Assembly (NCBI RefSeq): GCF_050948175.1
Contig: NC_135200.1
Span: forward strand, 8,423,001-8,487,000
Source: Xylocopa sonorina
Lineage: Eukaryota; Arthropoda; Insecta; Hymenoptera; Apidae
Length of the DNA: 64,000 nucleotides
Reading direction: 5' to 3'
Shown: positions 38,501 to 50,500 of the stretch, piece after piece
How positions within the stretch are numbered: position 1 is the first letter of the stretch
Layout: every line of letters begins with the position of its first letter
The notes under the pieces: generated by a model
Told to the model about the DNA's origin: nothing
Database searches by the model: none
What the model saw: the letters and a program-made list of their open reading frames with translations, nothing else
Made by a program: the position numbers and the translations under genes

Positions 38501-41500
38501 AAAAATATTCGTCGCGAAGATAGCGAAGAGTTGCATAATCGTCGATTTTGAATGGGAATTATTTAGTTATTCGGCTCGATATCGCCTGGAAATGGTGTAG
38601 CAACGAAGAAATAGGTATTTAAGCGACGTTTATCGCGAACGAAATATACCAGGTGTAATAAAACCGAGCGACGTTCGATTTCTTAGCGGTAAAGATTCTG
38701 CAGCGGCGATAGAATCGATAACGGACCTTTGTATTCCCTTAATCTGGCTCGAGTGGCTCAGATAGAGCCGTTGCGCTCGAAATTTGTCCACTCGAGACCA
38801 GATAGAGCTACTCGAGCAGACCTCAGCAGACGAAGGTGTAGAAAAAGTGAAGTCAGACGAAAATCGACGAGAGAATTGAAGTGTTCGTGGCGTTCGATTC
38901 GTGACGGTGGTCCGTCGAGGGTAACAAGCGAGGAAAGCTCGTTTTCACGGGGTCGAAGGGTCCGTGGAAGTCGAATTAGGGCGTGGCGCGGAAAGTCAAC
39001 CGCTCCCTTTTCTCACCCTCCAGACGAAACGTTCTAATTAACGTCCGCTTCGATGGTCGTTCGAGAGTGCTGAGCGTTTCGCTCGCTCCTCTCGCATCGA
39101 AGTCTCCGACAGTCGCTGTTGGAAATCGAACAGAATTCGTTTCTTTGGGTATTTGCAAAAGTTCATTTTTCTTTTCGTCAACTGATTCATCAAAGGAGAG
39201 AACATAGAAACCTATTTTTTTCTCGTAATCTGCGAATTAAATAGAAAATCGAACTAAACCAGATGTGACTCTCTTCAGTGATGAAAAATCGTGGACCTTT
39301 GAAATTCGTGTCGAAGTTTATTCGCTAAGGGAACAGCATAGAAGCCTATTTTTTTTCTCATAATCTACGAGTTAAATAGAAAATCCAACTAAACCAGCTA
39401 TGGCTCTTTGTACTGACAAAATCGATCGTGAAACTTTGAAATTCGTATCGAACGAAGTTTATTCGCTAAGAGAGGAACATAGAAATCTACTAGACCCCAT
39501 TTTTCTCTCATAATCTAGGCATTAACTAAAAAATCCATACTCCTCGCTGACTAAATTGTAAACCTTCAAAATTCTTATCGAATATCGCTGAATTTGACAA
39601 GCGTCGCTCAAGATATCCAATCCACCCCTTAAGGGTAGTAATAAATACACTGTACTCAGTTTTAACGCGATTCTCGCAACTTGTCGACGATATCACAATT
39701 ACTTTTCTATTTTTCCATATATCTCGTACAAATTATATGATATCTCGTACAAATTGCTATGCAGCGCAGCGTTCCATATCTGAAAAGGTGTTAAACTTGG
39801 CGTTATACTTGAAATGTACGGTGGTCCGTGCAACCCTCGAATCGCGATCGACCGATCGGGTCACTTGGCTAATCCCCTTACGGCTCTGCAGTTCTTCCAT
39901 GAAACGAATCGCGGTTATTGACGAGGGCGCGACTCTAAAGGCATATGCGGAAACACTCGGTTGGGCCACGTATACGAGGGACTGTCCGTTCGATAGTAAC
40001 GAAGGAGAGAACCGCGACAGAGACAATTTTTCCCTCTTCTCCATCGCGACGCGGATCGATACGAGTGGCGTATTATTGTAGTGCTTGCGCGAGGCTCTTC
40101 TTCGTGGGAAGCTGGTTCTCCAATAGGTACGAGGGTTGCTTTTCGATCGACTATTGGATCGCGATTGCTCTTAGTAAGCTTCGTAATTAATAGAAATCAT
40201 TCAACATTGATTTTTTTCTTTTTTCTTGGACCCTGTTCGATACACGTTGCTCGATGGTTGCTTTTCATCGACTATTGGATCGCGATTGCTCTTAGTAAGC
40301 TTCGTAATTAATAGAAATCATTCAACATTGATTTTTTTCTTTTTTCTTGGACCCTGTTCGATACACGTTGCTCGATGGTAGCTTTTCAATCAACTATTGG
40401 ATCGCGATTGCTCTTAGTAAGCTTCGTAATTAATAGAAATCATTCAACATTGATTTTTTTCCTTTTTCTTGGACCCTGTTCGATACACGTTGCTCGATGG
40501 TAGCTTTTCAATCAACTATTGGATCGCGATTGCTCTTAGTAAGCTTCGTAATTAATAGAAATCATTCAACATTGATTTTTTTCTTTTTTCTTGGACCCTG
40601 TTCGATACACGTTGCTCGATGGTAGCTTTTCAATCAACTATTGGGTCGCGATTGCTCTTAGTAAGCTTCATAATTAATAGAGATCCTTCAAATTGATTTT
40701 TCTCTTTTTTCTTGGACGCTGTTTAAAATACACTGCTCGACTATTGGATCGCGATTGCTCTTAGTAAACTACATAATTAATAGAGATAATTGAAATTGAT
40801 TTTTTTGTTCTTCGATTAGGCACTGTTTGATACACACTGCTCAACTATCGGATCGCGATTGCTCTTATTAAACTCCATAATTAATAGAGATCATTCGAAT
40901 TGATTTTCTTGTCACAATTATTATCAATCTCGTTCGCTGATTAAATCAATCGAACCTTCTCGCAGCGGACGAAGAAAGAGAAACGGGGAACGAGTTCGAG
41001 CCGTTTGAATTTAACCAGATCGGGAACGTCGATTGCCACGCGAGAAGCGGAGAAATGGCTCGTTAAAGATTACGAAACAGGCATGGCGGACGGGTTCGAT
41101 CGTTCCGTGGCGATGTCTCGAAACGGAGAAAAGGTGTATCGCGATTCCCGATTCGTTCCGGTTCCGGGGCTGAGAATCGAAGGAAGGGGCAGTCGATTTT
41201 CCTCGACACCCGCGCGCCTTTCATTTTTCATCCGCCACACGCCGCGTGCGCTCCTCGTTCCCAAGAAAATCCTCAAAACGTGAGAATCCTGTTTCTTCTC
41301 TGCGTTTCAACCGTTCCCATTGCGAACGCAACGCGCGTTTCGTTGCGATCCGCGAGCGTTGCGCTCTCGCGGAAAATCGATCCTGCGGGATTATCGTTCG
41401 AGTGGCCACGAGCAGGACGATTCCTTCGTTTGAGATCGTTTCGCAGGATTATCGTGTGATGTTACAGTTTTTTTAATTTTTTTTTATTCGAATATTGATT

Positions 41501-44500
41501 GGTTTGATGTTATAAATGTGGCCATGTTGGGGATTCTGAACTTGATGTTTGTACTTTTGCGAGATGTGTATTCAGAGAAATTATTTGGTGAAATTTTTGC
41601 AATTTTTTGAGAGTTATAGCGATATTAGATCTAATAATTTTAAGTAAATTTTATCGTTACCACTTGGTCTTTTTTCTATCGACTATTTAGTCTGCAATTT
41701 AAAATTAATCCTGCGATTTAAAATTCCAACTAGAAGCAACACCTCGGTTATCTCTAAATCCCAAGCATTGAAATATTAAAATAAAATAACAATAAATTTT
41801 GTAAATCCCAACTAGAAACACACCTTAGTTATCTCTAAATCCCAAGCATTGAAATATTAAAATAAAATAACAATAAATTTTGTAAATCCCAACTGGAAAC
41901 AACATCTCGGTTATCTCTGAATCCCAAGCATTGAAATATTAAAATAATATAACAATAAATTTTGTAAATCTCAACTAGAAACAACACCTTGGTTATCTCT
42001 GAATCCCAAGCGTTAAAATATTAAAATAAAATAACAATAAATCTTGTAAATCGCAACTAGAGACAACACCTCGGTTATCTCTAAATCCCAAACGTTGAAA
42101 TATTAGAATAAAAAATAAAATAACAATAAATTTTGTTTTTCTCTGTATTCGAATCGAGAGGGGCGATGAGAGGTATCTCCGTCGAGGAGAGGATGGGACT
42201 GGAAAAAACCGCGTTGGGAATAGAAACAAATATAGACGATCCATAGAGCCGTGGTCACTTTTTCCTTTTCCCCAGAGGGGGAGGGGATTGGGAACGACGC
42301 TCGATACTGTTTGCTCCCGTGCTCTAGAGGTCATTTCTCGTGTTTACACACCGGCAGATCATCGTTTTCGGAGAAAGCCTGTCGATCGTGCTCTGGCAGA
42401 GATAATGGCGTGTTTCGAAATCGTCGAAGACGATTGTCGCGCGTCGCGCGTGGAGCCGCTCGAATGGACGCCACGATTCTTCTCTAATTATTGTAGCTTC
42501 AGGCATTCTTCGAATGTTATTCACGTTCTCTTTCTTCGAACGAATTTTTCTGACCTGGAAACCAAGCTTGAATTATTAACACGCGATGGATAATTTTTAA
42601 TCTTCCTGGTCGATGGATAATCGAGAAAAATCGAACTTTTACTAGCAAAATTTTATAAGCTTCGATTCACAGCGTTATTTCGAATAAATTTCGTTTAAGA
42701 TCGATCGAAAATAATTGAAACGTCCTCGAAAATTTCGAACTAGAGCTCGCAATTTTCGTGCAATAAAGCAAAATTTTCTAAGCTTCGATCCACAGCGTTA
42801 TTTTGAATAAATTTCGTTCAAGATTAATCGAAAACCGACTGAAACGTCCTCGAGAGCGTCAAACGATCGCGAGAGATCGCATTTATCGACAGTGATGTTA
42901 ATTTCGCCAGCTGAGCGATACGAATCTCCCGACGGAGGCTTAAAAAATCTCTCTAATCAGATTTAATTGGAGAAACAGGAACGAACACACGCGTGATAAC
43001 TGGCGGCACCAGCAGATATCGATCTCGCACTCGTCGCGAAACTAAATCCTCGATCTCTGCTCGAACGAATCGATACACGCGGCGTGATCTACTTTCCTGG
43101 AAACTTTGGACCCACCGTCTACGAGAATCTAATCTCGACACACAAACTCTTGGCAGAGACTCTCGCGATTCGTGCTACTATCATTTTATCTCGATGTAAA
43201 GGCCTCGAGAGTTGTCCAGTCACATCTGTACAAATCACCTTCCTCATCCGTGGCGCTCTTCAAATTTAATTACAGTTCACGTCGAATGGGTTCTTCCGTT
43301 CTACTCGTTCTGGCTATTTAAATTACGTAAGACAATATCTTCTGTTACATCGAACTTCTATTAATTTCGCTGTTCAAATGAAACAACAGAAAAGAAATTA
43401 AAATTTGCAAACTTAAGTTTAAGATAAATATCAGCCCTGCCAATTTCACTGTTAAACCAAAAACACCAGAAAAAGAAATTAAAATCGCAAACTTAAGTTA
43501 ATCTACAAATTTCAGCGTTAATCGAAACGCCAAGAAAGAAATAAAAATAAAAATCGCAAACTTAAGCTTAGAATAAAAATCAACCCTGCGAATTCCACCA
43601 TTAAACCAGAAACACCACAGAAAACAAATAAAAATCGCGAACTTAAGTTTAAAATACTTACAAAACGAATACTCGAACGCGTGAGAGAATTGAGCGCAGA
43701 ATCTGAATCGAACACGTGTCTCTCGCGTCCCAACCGCGTCCTTCTCTCTTGGTCCGTCGCGAGCGCACCGGAAATAGTCGAAAAGGGGGAAAAGAGAAGC
43801 GAGAGAGAGAGCGTGTGTGTCGCCCAGGACTCGCAGAGAGGGTGGCAAGGGTGTTACGGCTGGGTAAGTCCAAGGTTGTCAGAGCCACGGCTCTCGAAAC
43901 ACGGTAACCGACCGCCATCTTTGCTTCCTCCTGCGTGGTGCTGCGTGGGTGTATCCGAGCGTGGCGAGAGCGGGTCCGAGGGGGGTGCTCCAGAGAGGTG
44001 GTTCATAAGAGAGCAACGAGAGCAGAGAAAGAGAGAGAGAGAGAATAAGGGACGACAACTACGACGACGCGACTCGAGGAGAACGCGGGGAGAAGAGCGT
44101 TGGGAGATGAGAAGGTGAACTCTCGCGAAGAATGAACGATCCAATGGGAAACTATATGAATATGCACACGTAGAAGGTTACGTCTCGCGTTCTTATTTCG
44201 TGGCTGAATTAGAACTACTTGCAGGAATTTTATAAATTATAGTAATCTTTTAACTTTTATTGAGTTCACCTATTTTTAAGTTTCTACTTGTTTGTGATTG
44301 AATGGTGTTATACGAGTTGGAGGAACTCTGTGAACCACCATTTTGGTGAACGCTTTAGATTAGTCTAGTTTTTTAACTTTCATTGAGTTCACCTATTTTC
44401 GCGTTTCTACTTGTTCATTATAATTAAATCGCGTTACTCGACTTGGAGGAATTCTATAAACCACCATTTTGGCGAACGCTTTAGATTACCCTAGCTTTTT

Positions 44501-47500
44501 AACTTCCATCGAACTCATCTATCATCGCATTTCTAATCATCGCATACCTAATCTTGGTCCATTTCGATATATCCTCACACTCAACCTTCTTCAACGCACA
44601 CACAAAGCAAAGACCAACGTACACTCGAAACAGAGTACCATTCAACACAGCTCGAGACCAGAAGACCAAAGATCCTCCAGAAGAACCCAACGAAGAATCT
44701 TCAACAAATACACAAATCAAAGAAATCCCTCTGTCGAACCTGAAGACGCGCGATCCAGTCGAATCGATCGCTACTTAATCGAGGAAGGGAGGAAGGAAAT
44801 CGGAGCAGAGACGTGGCCACGGGAATAGAGAAGGAGAGTAACAAGGGGAGTGGAGGAATGGCACCCAGTCGGTCGAAGAGGGGAGCGACAGGCGCGGAGA
44901 GAGACGCGGAGAGGGAGACGAGATAAAAGCTCGGAGAGATGAGAGAGGCGGTCAATACCGTGGCGCGAGCCCCCACCATTGGTTCAGCGCAGCATCCTGC
45001 GATTCGTAGGAGGCGCCGGTTGGCGGAAGTGCGCATGTACGCCCTCGACGGGCTCTCAAACTGCTCCCGTTCCCGTTTCCGCGGCGCTCTGCGACACGCT
45101 CGAGGCCTTCTCCACGAGGGTGCATTGCGGATACAGGGCGTGGCGGTTTCACCCCTTGCCAAGTGGACCTTAGTGATTCTCTGGAAGAGGGAATCGTATT
45201 GGCAGGGCTCGAGAGAATGAACATGGTTCTGGGGATCCAATATGGGCGTCGATTTAATGGAGGATTGTCTCGTCGATCGAATAACTTGCTTTAAACGATC
45301 TTAAGAGTGAGAGTCGCGTTTTTTATGATAATTGTGGTCCAGATTGTGAAGGATTGATCTCTTTAAGGGGTAGTAATTTTTGAGGAATGGTTGCGTTTTG
45401 GTATTAGGTTCCAGAGATCCAATATGGGCGTTGATTTAATGGAGGATTGTCTCGTGGATCGAATAACTTGCTTTAAACGATCTTAAGAGTGAGAGTCGCG
45501 TTTTTGATGATAATTGTGGTCCAAATTGCGTACAATTGATCTCTTTAAGGGGTAGTAATTTTTGAGGAATGATTGCGTTTTGGTATTATTTTTCAGAGAT
45601 CCAATATGGGCGTTGATTTAATGGAGGATTGTCTCGTGGATCGAATAACTTGCTTTAAACGATCTTAGAAGTGAGAGTCGCGTTTTTTGATGATGATCGT
45701 GGTCCAAATTGCGTACAATTGATCTCTTTAAGGGGTAGTAATTTTTGAGGAATGGTTGCGTTTTGGTATTAGGTTCCAGAGATCCAATATGGGCGTTGAT
45801 TTAATGGAGGATTGTCTCGTGGATCGAATAACTTTCTTTAAACGATCTTAAGAGTGAAAGTCGCGTTTTTGATGCTGTTCGTGGTCCAGATTGCTATGAA
45901 CTGATCTCTTTGAGGAGTAATGAATGATTTTTGAGAATGAAGTTTTGATTCGTTAGTGCTAAAGGTAGCTATGCTCGATCGTTTTTCGCTGACATCTAGG
46001 GTAATTATGACTCTGTGCTGTTTAATATTTAAATTCAAATTCCAACAAGCAGTCGTTCATACTTTTGCGCTCAAATATTTAAATTCAAATTGAATATCAA
46101 ATTGAATATTTAAATTTAAATTTCAACAAGTCCAAATCTTCATTATCAAATGTCTCGATTCGAATTGAAATTTTAAATGCGAGAAATTATGCAATTAACG
46201 ATCAAGAGTTCGTTCTTGTATAACGATTTCCAGAAATCGATTACGAGTTTATTTCAACTCGATTTGTGTACGATTACTCGTTCTTTCCGGGGTGTACTCG
46301 AGGATAACTCGAATTTCGTGACCGAGCACCGATCATCGGCTGGAATTTTCAACGAAACGTGTCCAAATGTTTTTCATACCGACAGCTTCCAAGAATCGAT
46401 TCAATAACACCTGAAATTTCTCAATCTTCTCGACGATTTTCTTATACCCTCCTACTCAAATTCACTTTGCACCTCGTCAATCAATGAAAACGAAAATCTT
46501 CTTAATTAACACGTTAACGCAAATTTTTCACTCTTCACAATCGCCCTTAGAAACACTTTTCTTTTCTTTCGATCAGTCTATGACTGCGTATAAGATGAAA
46601 TCGGGTGTAAATCGCACGTTTCGAAGTGAAAATTATCAGAATTGGGCACAGTTTTTTCCAAAAAACTCTCGACGGCTATAGACGTCATTTGCATCTACAT
46701 ACGAAACGTGTTAAATACAAATATAAAAAATAACTTTAATCACTTGTAATCTAAAAATCTATTCGTTAACGCGAAAGAATCGTTTCGAAGAATCGAGTCG
46801 AGAATAATCGAATCTCGAGTCGCGGATAAGTTAGCTGGACATAATCGTAGAAGCGTTGTCATCGTTTCCAGCCATGGCGGACGGTTTCTCTGAACACTGC
46901 TGAATCAACAATAAGAGCGTAATCGAAGGAATATCGTCGCTCGTCGAGGTACAACGAAGAAGGGACTCGTATCGATCTTCATCGAACCTCGCGTCTCTCT
47001 CGAACGTTCCTTTTAACCGCGATCTTTTACCGATTTTCTTCCTTTTCGCCGCTTCGAACCTCGTGTTCGTCTCCACAGAAAATAGAAATAAAATCGTGGA
47101 GGGTCGATCGTAGAAAAATAATTTCGTTCGTTCTCGCCACTTTTCCACTGAGAATTAAAATAAAACCATGGGGAATCTATTTTTCAGGGTTGTTTTATTA
47201 AAATAAAATTGTGGAGGGTCGATCGTAGAAAAATAATTTCGTTCGTTTCCGCCACTTTTCCACTGAGAATTAAAATAAAACCATGGGGAATCTATTTTCC
47301 AGGGTTGTTTCATTAAAATAAAATTGTGGAGGGTCGATCGTCGATCGATCCGTAGATCGCGAAAGTTTCACAGCGTCGTCGTGGGCAGAAAACTAGAAAT
47401 CGCGTTTTACGTGGTTCACAGAGCCCCGTAACCATTGGTCTCCTGCGATCGGCGATCGTTAGAAATGGAAAGCAGAGCTGGATTTCCACTTGTCACGACG

Positions 47501-50500
47501 CTGCGCGGATCTGTTCTGAATTTCACCGGAGTCGTCACCCTGCTCTGAACGCATCCTCGATTCCAAGGGCGATCGATGCTCTCGCAATTCGATTTCCACT
47601 TTAGTCTTTCGATCTGAACCGAACAGTCTGTGCCAACTGAGTCTTCTTGAGATTCTAAACCTATCTAATTTAATAACGAATACGTTTAATTGAGAAAATT
47701 ATATTTAAATCGTTTTAAAGTCGTTGTATATATTTTTTAAGCGTTTGTTTGTGTCAGCTGAGTCTTTTTAAGATTCTAAACCTATTTAATTTAATAACGA
47801 ACACATGTAATTGAAACAATTATATTTAAATCGTTCAAATTAATTATATATATTTTTTTAAGCGTTTGTGAATTTTTAATTCGATTAAATTCTCATCACT
47901 CAGTACAATTTTCCGTTAAAATCATCCGTGCGACATAGTTCGCCATTAACTTTCGAATTTTTACAGTCAGCAACCGTGTCGACCGTGTCGTTCGCTCGTG
48001 GACTTGAAAAATCGATGATTTAAAAAACTTTTGCAGCGATCGAACTGGGCGAATCAATTGAAACACGTGAATCTCGCGTGGATCGAGGTTTAAAGTTACG
48101 CTCGAGCCGATCGTTCGATAATTCCAAAGCCTCGATTAGCGCGTCGAGCGATTTTTACGCGTTTCTATCGAGCACTTGCCGTCACTCGTTTACGAGAGCG
48201 GCTGCGAACGATATCGAAGCTCGATTACGAGCGTCGCGATCGCTCGGATGCGAGTTGACAATCAACTCGAGCGCGCCAGCTTTTCCGCGTGCGGCGTTTG
48301 AAAAATGAACGCTTCTCGAAATCCAGATAAGTTGTTGGTCAACCGCCAGCGCGCAGATAACTGCGTTTCTTATCCATCGGTTAGATAAATGTTTATTTAC
48401 CGTTGCGAGATTAGCAGATGGGAAAGTTTTGCGAGCCTCCTCGATGTCCCCTCTCACGAGCGTTCTGGATCTAGCGTCCACGGATACACCGCGAATTTTT
48501 CGAAATCGAACCGTAGAAACCGATCTTTTCAAGAAAATCGCTACATTTCGTTGATATATATTTTTTGTGAATTTTTATCTCGCGTTCGAGTAATTTGAAA
48601 TTAGCAGAAGATCGTTCTGTGATCGCCAAGTCGAAATTCGTTCATTCATATTTTCACGCTCAATACCTTCTCAAGAGAGATTCGAATTTAAATACCTCAG
48701 CAAGTATAATTGTTCTCTTGTTCGAATTCAGATATAAATGTTCCATGCATAGGATAATTCGATGATCTTCACTTAAAACAGGTGCTGCGATTCAAATTCA
48801 AATATAAATGTCCCACGCGTTGAATAATTCGATAATCTCTACTCAGAACAGGTGTTTCAATCGAAATTCAATTTTTCAATAACCATAAAAAATCGTCACA
48901 TTGAGAATAGAATTAAAAACACAAATTCGACAGTAAAATGGCTCTGGAACTCGCAAGGATCGGTGTTCGAAATGGTACCACCTTCGATCCAAATTCAGTT
49001 TCTCAACAACCATCAGAAATCATCAATAAAAAATGCAGATTTGTCAGTAAAATGGCTCTGAAATTCGCAAGGATCGGTGTTTGAAACGCTACCACCTTCG
49101 ATCCAAATTCAATTTTTCAACAACCATCAGAAATCGTCAATTAAAAATGCAGATTCGCCAGTAAAATGGCTCTGGAACTCGCAAGGATCGGTGTTCGAAA
49201 CGCTACCACCTTCGATCCAAATTCAGTTTCTCAACAACCATCAGAAATCGTAAATTAAAAACACAAATTCGACAGTAAAATGGCTCTGGAACTCGCAAGG
49301 ATCGGTGTTCGAAACGGTACCACCTTCGATCCAAATTCAATTTTTCAACAACCATCAGAAATCGTCAATAAAAAATGCAGATTCGACAGTAAAATGGCTC
49401 TGAAACTCGCAAGAATCGGTGTTCGAAACGGTACCAAGAACGAAGAGAGCACGAAGCTGAAATCAGTGGCCGTTAACCTTCGCCGGACACCGTTCCAGCT
49501 GGTTCCCCCTCGATCCTATCAAAGCATCGTTAAATAGACGCCACGTGACTGGTTGGTATCGCGTGGCGCAAGGGAACGAGTCGAGGAGGTCGTCGCGGTC
49601 GCGTCCGTAAATCGCTCGTGTCGAATTTATTCGCGCTAAACGCGGACGCAGACCGCAACCCAAGTCCCGGAGTTAAACGGCCGAAAAAAAACCCGTTCTC
49701 GTCCGCGTGATTTACGCGCGCGAGAATCGACTCACCTGACCGGCGACGTGCCACGCGCGTCCAACCGGCTTCGAACGCCGCACTTGTTCCTACCCGATTT
49801 TCGTTTCTGGTTAGCCTACAATTTTCCAGAGAATCGACCTTCCCGTTGCGATAAGTGTTGGCTACCATTTTTATCTCAACAGTTTTCCCTCGACGATTTT
49901 CGTTTGCCACGATTTTCATTTCTAATTATCCTCCCGTTTTGCTCGAGACCCTCCTATCGCAAAAAAGAGTGCCGCGTGTCCAGAGGAAAATGCCATTTTT
50001 ATCTCAACATTTTTCGTTGAAATTCTTGTTCCTCCCTGCTGCCTTCGAGGTCCCTGGATATCCTCCCATTTTGCTGGAGACCCTCCTATTGCAAAAAAGA
50101 GTGCAACGTGGCTAAAAGAAAATGGTCTAGTCGCAAGTATCAGTTGCCATTTTTATCTCAACATTTTTCGTTGAAATTCTTGTTCCTCCTCGATGCCTTC
50201 ATGATCCCTCGACGATTTTCGTTTCTGATTAGCCTCCAATTCTGCTTGAGAATAGATCCTCTTGCCATAAGTATCAGCGATGATTTTTATTTCTAATTAT
50301 CCTCGAATTTTGCTTAGAAATTGACCTTATTACAGAAGAGAATGCAACGTGGCAGAGAGGGATGATCTAGTCATAAATATCAGGTACCATTTTTATCTCA
50401 ACATTTTTCGTCGAAATCCTGGCAATATTCACTTGGTGCAGACTTTCTGCAACAGAACGTGTATAAAGTAACGAATGTCTGCTATCTTTTGTTACTTTTT

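Noticed and set aside
40120..40910. Regular repeats considered as a CRISPR-like array
   Set aside because: Repeats are 122 bp and contiguous with no unique spacers, and the genome is eukaryotic.
48852..49537. Frames with the repeated peptide MALELARIGVRNGT
   Set aside because: They follow a 114-bp array whose period is divisible by three; peptide repetition mirrors DNA repetition.
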